Origin: Empedobacter sedimenti
GTDB lineage: Bacteria; Bacteroidota; Bacteroidia; Flavobacteriales; Weeksellaceae
Direction: 5' to 3'
DNA: 64,000 nucleotides
Assembly: GCF_030005555.1 (NCBI RefSeq)
Contig: NZ_JASCQG010000003.1
Span: 62,001-126,000 of the forward strand
Shown: positions 9,401-17,994 of the stretch, piece after piece
Layout of the letters: every line of letters starts with the position of its first letter
Numbering within the stretch: position 1 is the first letter of the stretch
The notes under the pieces: generated by a model
Seen by the model: only the letters and a program-made list of their open reading frames with translations
Told to the model about the DNA's origin: nothing
Database searches by the model: none
Program-made: the position numbers and the translations under genes

Positions 9401-9955
9401 CCAACAGAAGAATCGGTTCGTCGTGCAATGGCTATCCAGTTGATTATCAATAAAGAATTAGGTTTAGCGAAAAATGAAAATCCAATTCAAGGTTCGTTCA
9501 TTATCGAAGAATTAACAGATTTGGTTGAAGAAGCTGTTTTACAAGAATTTGATCGTATTACTGAGCGTGGAGGCGTTTTAGGAGCGATGGAAACGATGTA
9601 TCAGCGTTCTAAAATTCAGGAAGAATCATTGTATTACGAAACTTTGAAGCATAACGGAACATTCCCAATTATTGGTGTAAATACATTCTTAAGTTCAAAA
9701 GGTTCGCCAACAGTGGTGCCTGCGGAAGTGATTCGTGCAACAGAGGAAGAAAAACAATTCCAAATTAAAACGAAAGAAAACCTAAATAAAATAAACGAAC
9801 AACAAGTTGAAAAAGCTTTAGAAAAAGCACAACAAGCAGCTGTTAACAATCAAAATATCTTTGAAGTGTTAATGGAAGCAACCAAAGTTTGTTCGTTAGG
9901 ACAAATTACTTCTGCCTTATTCGAAGTGGGCGGACAGTACCGTAGAAATATGTAA
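6494..9955 (+). CDS. icmF: Fused adenosylcobalamin-dependent acyl-CoA mutase, IcmF type
   Basis: A 1153-residue fusion with three parts in order: a B12-binding domain (DGHDAA, lower-ligand H39), a MeaB/ArgK-like P-loop GTPase chaperone (GTGGAGKS, 219-226) and the TIM-barrel mutase domain. This is the IcmF architecture, which interconverts isobutyryl-CoA and n-butyryl-CoA and carries its own G-protein chaperone. Two substrate-selecting residues support ICM rather than methylmalonyl-CoA mutase: the position of human MUT Y110 (RQYAG) is F614 (TRMFAG), and that of MUT R228 (VRNTY) is Q802 (AQNTC). The gene faces away from a MerR/B12-like regulator and ends at a strong terminator. Some IcmF enzymes also act on pivalyl- or isovaleryl-CoA, so the exact substrate is unproven. 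Confidence 0.92.
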   Translation: MSQITQEEKKEKFVHPVQEVYHPKNKIRIVTAAALFDGHDAAINIMRRIIQSTGCEVIHLGHDKSVEDVVNTAIQEDANAIAMTSYQGGHNEYFKYMYDLLQEKGAGHIRIVGGGGGVILPSEIKELMDYGITRLYSPDDGRELGLQGMINDMVEKADFPTGSLELPEGKDVYQSLQDKDITTIARLISLAENREEDFLKAFDFDKVADKSAPVLGITGTGGAGKSSMVDELVRRFLIDFPEKSIALVSVDPSKKKTGGALLGDRIRMNSINNPRVYMRSLATRQSNLALSKYVEEAIQVLKAAKYDLIILETSGIGQSDTEILDHSDASLYIMTPEFGAATQLEKIDMLDFADIVAINKFDKRGALDALRDVKKQYQRNHNLWDVNPDEMPVFGTIASQFNDPGTNQLYKSIIDKVVEKAGADLKSSFEITKEMSEKIFVIPPSRTRYLSEIAENNRGYDVRANAQKDVAQKLYGFFKTIETLSGKTPTISQHGIDISGTENADLVKVLLAEFDKLKMNLDPFNWEVITTWDEKVNKYKNPVYTFKVRDKEIKIQTHSESLSHLQIPKIALPKYEAWGDILRWVLQENVPGEFPFTSGLYPFKREGEDPTRMFAGEGGPERTNRRFHYVSKGMPAKRLSTAFDSVTLYGNDPGHRPDIYGKIGNAGVSICCLDDAKKLYSGFDLSHAATSVSMTINGPAPMLLGFFMNAAIDQNCEKYIKENGLEAEIEAKTKAIYEDKGLERPRYNGDLPEGNDGLGLMLLGVTGDQVLPADVYAEIKKNTLAQVRGTVQADILKEDQAQNTCIFSTEFALRLMGDVQEYFINQNVRNFYSVSISGYHIAEAGANPISQLAFTLANGFTYVEYYLSRGMDINAFGPNLSFFFSNGIDPEYSVIGRVARKIWAKALKNKYGANERAQMLKYHIQTSGRSLHAQEIDFNDIRTTLQALYAIYDNCNSLHTNAYDEAITTPTEESVRRAMAIQLIINKELGLAKNENPIQGSFIIEELTDLVEEAVLQEFDRITERGGVLGAMETMYQRSKIQEESLYYETLKHNGTFPIIGVNTFLSSKGSPTVVPAEVIRATEEEKQFQIKTKENLNKINEQQVEKALEKAQQAAVNNQNIFEVLMEATKVCSLGQITSALFEVGGQYRRNM

Positions 9956-9978
9956 AAATGTGATTTCAATATTATTTT

Positions 9979-10010
9979 AAGCCTTGTATTTCGACAAGGC
10001 TTATTTATTT
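9979..10010 (+). terminator. Terminator of icmF
   Basis: A 9-bp stem AAGCCTTGT/ACAAGGCTT (9979-9987 with 9994-10002) has loop ATTTCG and is followed by a T-rich tract. Confidence 0.8.
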
Positions 10011-10033
10011 TAATTAATTTGTAAATTTCAAAC

Positions 10034-11050
10034 ATGAAAGATTTCCTACTTAAAAAAGATATTCAAATTTCTGCTAAACGATATTTTATCGATGCAATGG
10101 GCGCAATGGCTTATGGTTTGTTTGCAACTTTATTGGTTGGTACAATTTTAAAAACAATTGGAGACGAGTTTAATATATCTTTTTTAACAAATATTGTTTG
10201 GCCAGTTGCGAATCAAGCCACAGGACCAGCAATAGCGTTGGCTATTGCGTATAGTTTACGAGCGCCGCAATTGGTGTTATTTTCATCTGCAGTTGTAGGA
10301 ATTGCAGCTTACAAATTAGGTGGACCTTTGGGCGTTTTTATAGCAACAATAGTTGCAGTAGAAGTAGGAAAAATGGCTGCGGGAGAAACACGCATCGATA
10401 TTGTCATTACACCAATTATTACTGTTTTGGTTGGAGTAATTTTAGCACAAATCATTGGTCCATCTGTACAACAAATGATGAAATGGATTGGTGAAATTAT
10501 TATGTTATCAACAGATTCAAACCCACTAATAATGGGAATTGTAATTGCTGTAATTGTCGGTATGGTTTTGACTTTACCTATTTCTTCTGCTGCTCTTTGT
10601 CTTATGTTAGAGTTAGATGGTTTAGCTGCTGGCGCTGCAACAATAGGTTGTTGTGCACAAATGATAGGTTTTGCAACAATTAGTTTCAGAGACAATGGTT
10701 TAAAAGGTGTTTTGGCACAAGGACTAGGTACAAGTATGTTACAAGTTCCGAATATTTTTAAAAATTGGAAAATTTGGATTCCACCGACGTTAGCTTCAGC
10801 GATTATTGCACCAATTGCAATTATTTATTTCAAGATGGAAAATACAGCTTTAGAATCCGGGATGGGTTCCTGTGGTTTAGTTGGACAAATAGGGACTTTC
10901 AATGCAATGAAATCTAAATATGATTCAACCTATATTTTAACCTCAATATTAATCTTACAAATCATTGCTCCAGCTGTAATTTCTTACATAATTTACTATT
11001 TTATGAGAAAGAAAAACTGGATAAAAGACGGTGATATGAAATTGGGTTAA
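10034..11050 (+). CDS. Orphan PTS EIIC-like membrane protein
   Basis: A 338-residue, very hydrophobic protein with about eight to ten transmembrane segments. Its sequence resembles the PTS_EIIC_2 family of sugar-permease-like proteins, with conserved loops such as ANQATGPAIALAIAYSLRAPQ and the Gly-rich segment ALESGMGSCGLVGQIGTFNAMKSKY. No EIIA, EIIB, HPr or EI gene is nearby, and flavobacteria generally lack a sugar PTS, so phosphotransfer-coupled uptake is unlikely. It follows icmF after a terminator, so it is probably transcribed on its own. The substrate is unknown. Confidence 0.75.
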   Translation: MKDFLLKKDIQISAKRYFIDAMGAMAYGLFATLLVGTILKTIGDEFNISFLTNIVWPVANQATGPAIALAIAYSLRAPQLVLFSSAVVGIAAYKLGGPLGVFIATIVAVEVGKMAAGETRIDIVITPIITVLVGVILAQIIGPSVQQMMKWIGEIIMLSTDSNPLIMGIVIAVIVGMVLTLPISSAALCLMLELDGLAAGAATIGCCAQMIGFATISFRDNGLKGVLAQGLGTSMLQVPNIFKNWKIWIPPTLASAIIAPIAIIYFKMENTALESGMGSCGLVGQIGTFNAMKSKYDSTYILTSILILQIIAPAVISYIIYYFMRKKNWIKDGDMKLG

Positions 11051-11139
11051 ACAAAAAAATATCGGAAAAAGATGGAGGTATTGTTCTCTTAGTTTAATGA
11101 TTGTTTAAGATTAGACGTAACTTAAATGCAATTGTAAAA

Positions 11140-12024
11140 TTATCTATTACTTTGTGAAATATAATTCATCAACTCCTTTTTATCAGAGTTGAAGTTAATT
11201 GCATCATAAACGACATAAAAGTTCTCAGGATCAATACATTTCCCATATAAACTCTTTCCTAAAATCACTTTATTTTTATCAAAATTTAGAATAGAAAGTA
11301 ATGTTTTTATCTGTTGAGAAGTAAAACTTGTTACTTCCTTTTGCTGAAGTATTAAATCTATTCTATTTTCATCAAAAGCATTATATTTTTTGACTTCATT
11401 TACAAAATTAGAAAAGTCTTTATCTTGCATAACTCTTCCATATTGAATTGAGTTTCCGTTTCTATACGGATTATTCCAAATATCATCCCATTCATTAACT
11501 CCATAATTTTGATTTTTAACAGAATAACTATCCAAAAGATATAATCCATAATTAGGAAAAAAATCTAAAACCAAACGAGTATTATTCTTAATTGTAACCG
11601 GAGCGCGGTAAATTAAATAACCATTCTCAAAAATAGAAAGTGTATTTCTGCCTGAGGACAAATCAAAAAATCTAAATTTCCCTGAACCCGAGCTTATTTC
11701 TTGTTCATTTAACTGAACGGTATAATAACCATAATCTGGTATTCTAAGAAAAACCTCTGCATAACCTAAATTATTATTCCAACGGTAATTTGTAGTTCTA
11801 CGATTTGTTCGATTATTGTTTTCTCGACTCTCTCTATTGTTAGAATTAATGGTTGGATTTTCTTTTATTTGAGAACTTCTATCTAAAGTTGAAATTTGAG
11901 GATTCTGTTTCTTCATTTCAGCAGAAGTTGCCTCATTTTCTAATAAAACACCCGCTTTTCCAATTTCTTGTGCAAACACATTTGAAACGAAAATAAGTAA
12001 TGCAAGAGTAATTATTTTTTTCAT
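11140..12024 (-). CDS. Exported DUF4476 protein
   Basis: A 294-residue protein with signal peptide MKKIITLALLIFVSNVFAQ (cleavage near residue 18). An Asn/Arg-rich linker (about residues 60-85, RESRENNNRTNRRTTNYRW) leads to a beta-rich middle domain. The C-terminal DUF4476 domain has MQDKDFSNFVNEVKKYNAFDENR and FTSQQIKTLLSILNFDKNK. DUF4476 is widespread in exported Bacteroidota proteins and lacks an assigned activity. The gene is separated by a terminator from the upstream DUF3472 gene and appears monocistronic. No catalytic motif is visible. Confidence 0.8.
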   Translation of the reverse strand: MKKIITLALLIFVSNVFAQEIGKAGVLLENEATSAEMKKQNPQISTLDRSSQIKENPTINSNNRESRENNNRTNRRTTNYRWNNNLGYAEVFLRIPDYGYYTVQLNEQEISSGSGKFRFFDLSSGRNTLSIFENGYLIYRAPVTIKNNTRLVLDFFPNYGLYLLDSYSVKNQNYGVNEWDDIWNNPYRNGNSIQYGRVMQDKDFSNFVNEVKKYNAFDENRIDLILQQKEVTSFTSQQIKTLLSILNFDKNKVILGKSLYGKCIDPENFYVVYDAINFNSDKKELMNYISQSNR

Positions 12025-12105
12025 ATTTTCTTGATTTCATAAAGTTAATTCATAAACTATACCAATAACAACTGATTGAATTTTATTTGACTTTATTCAA
12101 CTAAA

Positions 12106-12131
12106 AATGACCGGAAGTTTTTCCGATCATT
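12106..12131 (-). terminator. Terminator of the GLPGLI-DUF3472 transcript
   Basis: An 11-bp stem with one mismatch (12106-12116 with 12121-12131) has loop GTTT and is followed on the reverse strand by TTTTT. Confidence 0.7.
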
Positions 12132-12165
12132 CTAAATTATATCAAGTATTATAATTGTAAAAAAA

Positions 12166-13428
12166 TTAAGGTAATTTTGAGAAATCAATTTGCGGTGCAG
12201 TTTTTTTGTTATCAAACTTGAAAGCTGTTCCTGGTTGTTCAATTTCATTAAAAAAACCTCCCATTTTTAGGAAATATCCTGTAGAAGTTGTTCCTCCAAT
12301 TGCATCAACACGTTGATTTGCTTTGTAAGTAGCGTCAACAGTTAATTTCGTTGCATTTACTTTTTTCCATTCACCATCATAAACCCATTGATTATTGAAG
12401 TTTACTTTTCTTGTTAAATATCCTTGAGTAGGCATAAAATTCTCTAAGAAAGAATGAAATCTTTTCAAATAAGTATTGGTTTTAGGTCGTTTGAAACTTG
12501 CGATAATTTGCCAATTATTTGTTTCTGGCATAAAAAACCAAGCTGTATAAGTGGTAGAATTATCTCCATTCGGGACACCTTTCAACAAGAATTTATATGT
12601 TGTGTCAGCTTTCCAATTGTACTTCATATAACTCTGTCCACCAGAACCTTCATTTCCGAATTCTCCCGTTTTCACATTTTCCCCTTTCTTTAGTAAAACG
12701 ATTTTTTCATCATCTGGAATACTTTTAGGATCATCCGTAACGAAAGGACTCCATACTGAAAATAAAATACGTCTCTCAGTTTCAGAATTGTTTTGAATTC
12801 CAAAATACCCTTCACCAAAACCATTTGCCATATAATAAGAACCGATAACATCACCTTCTTTCGGAACAATGATTTCATTGTAATAATAAGAAACATTTTT
12901 CTCTGTAGGGACTTCGTAAGCCAAATGGCAAGAAGGACCACGACGAGACCAATAATAGTATTGAGGATCGTTGCTGTAAATGATTCCGTTTTCTACTGCA
13001 GTTCCGCTTACAACTAAATCTGTAATTGCAATTTCACCTTTTGATCCGCTTAAATCAACAGAAACATAACCTGGTTTTGAAATGGTAAACGTTCCAACAG
13101 AAATCGATTTATCAGTAGATTTCCAAGTATATTTTTTTGTTTTCTTGTTAAAGCCAACATTTAGTTGAGCGTCATTTTTAGCTTCACCCTTCAATTGAAT
13201 CGTAACATTTCCTGTTCCTAAAACTTTGAAATAAGCTTTTGTTACATTTTTAGTTTGTGGTGAAATTAAGGCATTTACTTTTGTAATTGTTGATGAAGAT
13301 CCTTCTTTGTGTCCGACTTCAAAAGCATTACCAATTAATGGGATGTCATAGGTTTTGGTTTGTTGCGCGTTTATAAAACTTGAAGCAAAAAAGCTTAGTA
13401 AATATAAAAACTGATGTTTTGTTCTCAT
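12166..13428 (-). CDS. Exported DUF3472 protein with DUF5077-like N-terminal domain
   Basis: A 420-residue secreted protein. Residues 1-21 form a signal peptide (MRTKHQFLYLLSFFASSFINA). A DUF5077-like beta domain (IPLIGNAFEVGHKEGSSSTITKV) follows, then DUF3472, with hallmarks RRGPSCHLAYEVP, NEIIVPKEGD, GYFGIQNNSETERRILFSVWSP and GNEGSGGQSYMKY. These domains are thought to bind carbohydrate or act in extracellular processing, but no activity is established. I chose the ATG at 13428 over an in-frame TTG at 13458, because the TTG would add a charged stretch before the signal peptide and overlap the upstream gene. It lies 16 nt behind three GLPGLI genes and probably shares their transcript. Confidence 0.85.
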   Translation of the reverse strand: MRTKHQFLYLLSFFASSFINAQQTKTYDIPLIGNAFEVGHKEGSSSTITKVNALISPQTKNVTKAYFKVLGTGNVTIQLKGEAKNDAQLNVGFNKKTKKYTWKSTDKSISVGTFTISKPGYVSVDLSGSKGEIAITDLVVSGTAVENGIIYSNDPQYYYWSRRGPSCHLAYEVPTEKNVSYYYNEIIVPKEGDVIGSYYMANGFGEGYFGIQNNSETERRILFSVWSPFVTDDPKSIPDDEKIVLLKKGENVKTGEFGNEGSGGQSYMKYNWKADTTYKFLLKGVPNGDNSTTYTAWFFMPETNNWQIIASFKRPKTNTYLKRFHSFLENFMPTQGYLTRKVNFNNQWVYDGEWKKVNATKLTVDATYKANQRVDAIGGTTSTGYFLKMGGFFNEIEQPGTAFKFDNKKTAPQIDFSKLP

Positions 13429-13444
13429 GTATTTAATTGTGTTT

Positions 13445-14197
13445 CTATTTAGTATCAACTCCTTGACTGTTCATTTCTTGTTGTTTTTTAAAAAAGGCTT
13501 CCATTTCAGCTTTATAGGTATTGAAATCAACTATTTTTCCTTTTTTGGGTTGGTTAATTGTTGTATTTTTCTTTGCTTCCTTTACAGACATCGCTTTGTA
13601 AGTGACAACCATATCAACTTTGTCATTTAATTTTCTTTCTAGTTCCAAAATCAAACCTGGTAATCCGCTATACTTATTTGGACCTGAGGGATAAGGTAAA
13701 GAAGATGCAAACCAAGCAGTTATTTCTTCTTTATTAACTTGAGCTGTTGCTTTACGAACATCAAATCCTAATACTTTTCTTCTATCTCTAGTAATTGTCC
13801 AATTAATTTTTGGAATAGAATCTTTTATAATTCGATCCATACCAAACCCTACAGATTCATGCATATAATAATTTTCATTCAAATTTTTATAATACAAACC
13901 ATTACCTTGTGTTGAACTGTAACTGTAGGAAGTACCTCCTGTTAAAGTTGATTTTTCGATGTAGTTTGATGCATTTTTATCTGTTGTTAAAATAAATGGA
14001 GTAGGAATTTTCATACGATCCGTAAAATAACGAATTGCTTCTTCCCTACTTAATTTGTGTCCATTCATTGTTACATTAAAACCTTCTGATTTATTTGCAT
14101 CATAAACAGTATACACATCATATTCTACTTCTAAAACATCTTGCGCATTTACAAAACAACACAGAAACATCACTAAAATTAATAAATATTTTTTCAT
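13445..14197 (-). CDS. GLPGLI family exported protein
   Basis: A 250-residue GLPGLI-family protein with signal peptide MKKYLLILVMFLCCFVNAQ. The core reads VLGFDVRKAT, EEITAWFASSLPYPSGPNKYSGLPGLILELE. It is the third of three adjacent GLPGLI genes on this strand, 8 nt behind the previous one, and precedes the DUF3472 gene. It ends NSQGVDTK, sharing the GVD-x tail with its neighbours. An exported protein of unknown function; the family call is firm. Confidence 0.87.
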   Translation of the reverse strand: MKKYLLILVMFLCCFVNAQDVLEVEYDVYTVYDANKSEGFNVTMNGHKLSREEAIRYFTDRMKIPTPFILTTDKNASNYIEKSTLTGGTSYSYSSTQGNGLYYKNLNENYYMHESVGFGMDRIIKDSIPKINWTITRDRRKVLGFDVRKATAQVNKEEITAWFASSLPYPSGPNKYSGLPGLILELERKLNDKVDMVVTYKAMSVKEAKKNTTINQPKKGKIVDFNTYKAEMEAFFKKQQEMNSQGVDTK

Positions 14198-14205
14198 ATC
14201 AACAA

Positions 14206-14949
14206 TTAATTTTTATCAACACCTTGTCCAAAAGCACTCATCATCTTCTTTCTTGATTCTTCTCTCAAAACTTTCAATTCCGCTTCTGTAATCACTTTAT
14301 TTGTTGATTCTTTTAGTTTTGTAAATCGTTTTGGATTTGTATTGATCTTAACAGCTTCATAAATTAATTTGGTTTCTAACTTACTTTTTAATTGTACAAT
14401 CGCTTTCAGAACCGTTCCTGGTAAACCATTTACTTGTGCAGGACCAACATTAGCCTTCATATCTGGAGCAAACCATGCTTCTACATTTTCCTTTTCAGAT
14501 ATTGCTTTTATTACTCTATGACCCAAAATTGTTGTTTCTTCGTCCGTAATATTCCATTGATAATCTTTAAAAGGATAATTGACTAAATAATTTACTCCGT
14601 CTAACTTAACCTCTTGTGTATATTTTTTGTTTGTTTGGTCACCAATCAAAGCTTTCGTTTCTCCACCAATAGAAATAGAAAAGGCTCCAGCCGAACCGTT
14701 TGCTTGATTATTATCTACTGTTTGTATACGATCAAAATTTGAAATTTCACCATTATATTCTAATTGATGATACAAATCCTTACCAGAACCAATTTTCATA
14801 AAACCTTTTCCGTTTTGCTTTTGCTCACGTTCAATCTCTTTTACTTTATCCTCATTAACTTCAGTTTTTTGTTTGTACTCGATTACAAATTTTTCTTGCG
14901 CAAAAAGATTTGTTGCAAAACATAAAGCAAATAGTAATACTTTTTTCAT
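14206..14949 (-). CDS. GLPGLI family exported protein (GLPGTV variant)
   Basis: A 247-residue protein with signal peptide MKKVLLFALCFATNLFAQ and the GLPGLI core ILGHRVIKAI, ENVEAWFAPDM and VNGLPGTVLKA, so the signature is GLPGTV here. It ends AFGQGVDKN, the conserved tail. It sits between two other GLPGLI genes, 8 nt and 33 nt away, consistent with one operon. The mature N-terminus is lysine- and glutamate-rich. Function is unknown. Confidence 0.86.
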   Translation of the reverse strand: MKKVLLFALCFATNLFAQEKFVIEYKQKTEVNEDKVKEIEREQKQNGKGFMKIGSGKDLYHQLEYNGEISNFDRIQTVDNNQANGSAGAFSISIGGETKALIGDQTNKKYTQEVKLDGVNYLVNYPFKDYQWNITDEETTILGHRVIKAISEKENVEAWFAPDMKANVGPAQVNGLPGTVLKAIVQLKSKLETKLIYEAVKINTNPKRFTKLKESTNKVITEAELKVLREESRKKMMSAFGQGVDKN

Positions 14950-14982
14950 ATTAGTGTTAATTTATTTTGAATATATAATTAA

Positions 14983-15711
14983 TTATTGCGTATCAACTCC
15001 TTGATGTTGATTTTCGTTATTCTTTTCATACTCGATCTCTAACTTTTTGAAATCTTGTTTCGTGATTTCTTTGGCTTTAAATAATTTTTTAAATTCTAAA
15101 TTATCTTTCGTAATTACAGAAGTTGCTTTCATATAATAACTTGGTTCTGTTTTACCTTTCTGAAAACCTTCAATTTTAAGAACCAAACCAGGAAGATTGA
15201 TGTATTCTTTTGGTCCAAATCGTTTTGGCAAATCTGGAGCATACCAAATAATTGTCTTATTATCTTCATCATATTTTATGATTGCTTGTTTGACAGAAAA
15301 ACCTAAATAAGTAGCCTTTTCTTGTGTCAACTCATATTTAAAAGGAGAAGAAATTGTATCTGTAACAATAAATTTCTTGTGCTCTATTAACCATTCTTGT
15401 TTCTTCAAATTTTGATTAAAATCTATCAAAATATTATAAGGAATTACGCCAAGCATAATAACAGTATTCTCGCTTTGAGAATTATTAATCTTATCCAATT
15501 TCGTAAAAACACTTTGATTGTTCTTGATTTGTAAAACATAATTTTTAGGAACAGAAAGTGCAGCTAAAAAATCTCCCGAAAGCTTTTCTTCTTTTCCATC
15601 TTTACCTATAATACGAGGAATTGAAACTTCTTCGTATTCTATTTCAATCCCATGTTGCGCAAAACCTAAACTCGTAAAAAGCAAAAAACCAGAAAATAAT
15701 AAATGTTTCAT
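14983..15711 (-). CDS. GLPGLI-like exported protein (NLPGLV variant)
   Basis: A 242-residue protein with signal peptide MKHLLFSGFLLFTSLGFAQ. It aligns to GLPGLI proteins through YLGFSVKQAI, IIWYAPDLPKRFGPKEYINLPGLVLKI, the signature Gly being replaced by Asn (NLPGLV), and through its tail HQGVDTQ. It is the first gene of the leftward GLPGLI-DUF3472 cluster, so its upstream region (15712-15800) should hold the promoter, although I see no perfect TAnnTTTG box. Function is unknown. Confidence 0.83.
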   Translation of the reverse strand: MKHLLFSGFLLFTSLGFAQHGIEIEYEEVSIPRIIGKDGKEEKLSGDFLAALSVPKNYVLQIKNNQSVFTKLDKINNSQSENTVIMLGVIPYNILIDFNQNLKKQEWLIEHKKFIVTDTISSPFKYELTQEKATYLGFSVKQAIIKYDEDNKTIIWYAPDLPKRFGPKEYINLPGLVLKIEGFQKGKTEPSYYMKATSVITKDNLEFKKLFKAKEITKQDFKKLEIEYEKNNENQHQGVDTQ

Positions 15712-15804
15712 TTGTTGTAGTTCAATTGTTAATCTAAAATAATTTTATTTTTTCAATTCTACAATAATAGAATTAATAATTAACACAACATTGTGAAAGA
15801 AAAA

Positions 15805-15828
15805 AAAATCCAACCGAAGTTGGATTTT
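15805..15828. terminator. Bidirectional-looking terminator after the HAD gene
   Basis: A 10-bp stem AAAATCCAAC/GTTGGATTTT with tetraloop CGAA is flanked by A- and T-runs. On the reverse strand it follows the interrupted HAD gene. Confidence 0.8.
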
Positions 15829-15852
15829 TTCTATATAGATTAAAATAAGTTT

Positions 15853-16632
15853 CTAAATTATCTCAAAGTGTTTCAGCGCATTCCATATTCCGTGATTATC
15901 CGCAGAAGTTGTATAATAATCAGCGGCTTCGCGAACATTCTCCTTCGCATCGCCCATTGCTACACCAATTTTGCAGCCTTTCAACATACTAATATCGTTA
16001 CCGCCATCACCAAAAGCCATTGTTTTAGATAAATCTAGATTATCACGTTCAGCCATACGCTCTATTCCGCGCATTTTACTAATATCTTTCGGATTTATAT
16101 CGGCAAAATATTCTATCCAACGTGTTCCTACACTGTTTGTCAACACATTTTTCATCAAATAATCTTCTTGTTCTTCGTTCACAAAAAAGTTCATTTGCAT
16201 GATATTATCTTTCGGTAAAGTTCGAGGATCAACCACTTCTGGGACTTGCATTCCGAAATAAGCAAACGATTTTTCTACATTCTCATTCACACGATTGATA
16301 CTAAACGCTTCTTTCGTCATATACGAAAATGAAAAAGGATTTTCATCATCATATTGCAACAAAGCTTCTATATCATTAGGATTGATGTAATCTACAAAAA
16401 ATGATTGACGATTTTCATCTTAGCACATTCCACCATTATTATTGATATAACCATCAAAACCGTAATCAAAAATATACTCGGGCATATCCACCATATTTCG
16501 TCCAGTTGCGATGTATATTTTTTTGTTTTTGTGTTTCAATAATTTCAACGCTTCGATTGTCGAATCACTGATTTCGTGGTTTTCAAAACCTTGCAATGTT
16601 CCGTCAAAATCAAAGAAAAAAGAATCTATCAT
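15853..16632 (-). pseudogene. Cof-type HAD phosphatase gene interrupted by an in-frame TAA
   Basis: The frame starts with MIDSFFFDFDGTL, giving the HAD nucleophile and acid D8/D10, and reads to NNNGGMC. A TAA stop at 16422-16420 follows. The same frame then continues without further stops for about 188 codons (DENRQSFFVDYINP...), ending with the intact motif GDGGNDISMLKGC and EII. The total of about 258 residues equals a normal Cof/Cof-like sugar-phosphate or nucleotide phosphatase. No frameshift is needed to join the halves. The intact downstream part suggests a recent nonsense mutation, a sequencing error or readthrough. The 70-residue product alone would lack the cap and motif IV, so it should be inactive. 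Confidence 0.85.
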
Positions 16633-16660
16633 ACTTTAGTTTTATCTTTTACAAAATTAA

Positions 16661-16687
16661 AAAAGCAACCTTTCTTTGGTTGCTTTT
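16661..16687 (-). terminator. Terminator of the lysine-degradation operon
   Basis: A 10-bp stem AAAAGCAACC/GGTTGCTTTT with loop TTTCTTT lies just downstream of the lysine transaminase gene on the reverse strand. Confidence 0.8.
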
Positions 16688-16692
16688 GCTGT

Positions 16693-17982
16693 TTATTTTA
16701 ATGCTAATTTAATAATTTCTATTGCTTTATTGGTATCTTCTTCGGAAATATTGAGATGAGGGCGCATTCGCACCGAGTTTTCACCGCAAGGAAGAATAAT
16801 CATGTGATTTTCGAAACACGTTTTAATGAATTCTGAACGATCCAAATCTGATGAAAAATCAAACGCAATGAATAATCCCAAACCACGAACCGAATGAATT
16901 TTCTTAGTTTCTTTTGCAATTTCATTCAATTTTGATAAAATATATTTTCCTTTTTCTGCCGCATTTTCTACTAATTTTTCTTGTTCAATCACTTCTAAAA
17001 TTAATTTGAAACGCAACATATCAATATAATTTCCACCAAAAGTCGAATTAATTCGGCTTGATTCCTTGAAAACATTATTCGGAATTTGATCTAACTTTTC
17101 TTTGTTTGCTAAAATTCCGCAAACTTGTGTTTTCTTTCCAAACGAAACAACATCAGGAATCACATCATAATGCTGAAAAGCCCACATTTTACCCGTCATT
17201 CCCATTCCTGTTTGTACCTCATCAAAGATTAATAAAATCTCTTCTCGATCACAAATTTCTCTCAATTTCTGAAAAAATTCTTTTCGAAAATAATTATCTC
17301 CTCCTTCACCTTGAATCGGCTCAATAATAATACAAGCAACTTTATTTTTTCGTGTTTCTAAAGCATTTTCTATTTGTTCAATCGCTCGTTTTTCAGCCTC
17401 AACAACCTTGCATAAATTATCTTCTGTAACAGGATAAATTCGTTTTGGATTTTCAATTCTTGGCCAATCAAATTTTGGAAAATATTCGTATTTACGGGGA
17501 TCTTTCGTATTCGTCAGCGATAATGTATAACCAGAACGTCCATGAAACGCTTGCTTAAAATGAATCACATCACTTGCTTCTTTTTCAATTCCTTTCGAAA
17601 AATTTAATCTTGTTTTCCAATCAAAAGCAGTTTTCAGAGCATTTTCAACCGCCAATGTTCCACCAGAAATAAAGAATAAATATTGTAATTCTTTTGGCAT
17701 TGCAACACGCTCAAAAGTATCAATTAAATCGGCGTAATCTTTTGTATAAATGTCTGACATAGCAGGTTTATTGACTGCATTTCGACCTAAAAAATCAATT
17801 TTAGCCATCAAATGTGGATGATTATAACCAATCGCCGTTGAAGCAAACATCGAAAATAAATCCAAATATTCAACTCCATTTTCGTCTACAACATAGGAAC
17901 CATGCGACTTATCCATATCCATAACAATCGGATATCCATCTGCCAATATATGTTTTGCTAATCTTTCGTGTACTGTACTCAT
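16693..17982 (-). CDS. lat: L-lysine 6-transaminase
   Basis: A 429-residue class III PLP aminotransferase closest in character to L-lysine 6-transaminase (LAT). LAT transfers the epsilon-amino group of lysine to 2-oxoglutarate and yields 2-aminoadipate 6-semialdehyde, which cyclises to piperideine-6-carboxylate. Supporting motifs are LDLFSMFASTAIGYNHPHL, FISGGTLAVENALKTAFDW, FDEVQTGMGMTGKMWAFQH and the PLP-lysine segment FGKKTQVCG (K283/K284). Its partner dehydrogenase starts the operon 12 nt upstream, which strongly supports the lysine assignment. Other omega-transaminases share the fold, but the QVCG and GGTLAVENA segments are characteristic of LAT. Confidence 0.9.
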   Translation of the reverse strand: MSTVHERLAKHILADGYPIVMDMDKSHGSYVVDENGVEYLDLFSMFASTAIGYNHPHLMAKIDFLGRNAVNKPAMSDIYTKDYADLIDTFERVAMPKELQYLFFISGGTLAVENALKTAFDWKTRLNFSKGIEKEASDVIHFKQAFHGRSGYTLSLTNTKDPRKYEYFPKFDWPRIENPKRIYPVTEDNLCKVVEAEKRAIEQIENALETRKNKVACIIIEPIQGEGGDNYFRKEFFQKLREICDREEILLIFDEVQTGMGMTGKMWAFQHYDVIPDVVSFGKKTQVCGILANKEKLDQIPNNVFKESSRINSTFGGNYIDMLRFKLILEVIEQEKLVENAAEKGKYILSKLNEIAKETKKIHSVRGLGLFIAFDFSSDLDRSEFIKTCFENHMIILPCGENSVRMRPHLNISEEDTNKAIEIIKLALK

Positions 17983-17994
17983 CTGTGTAAATTT

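Noticed and set aside
10309-10695. Open reading frame of 128 codons antisense to the EIIC-like gene
   Set aside because: It is a compositional shadow of a hydrophobic gene, has no promoter or recognisable domain, and the forward frame is a clear membrane protein.
13429-13458. Upstream TTG start for the DUF3472 gene
   Set aside because: It would put ten residues before a clean signal peptide and overlap the preceding GLPGLI gene; ATG 13428 is better.
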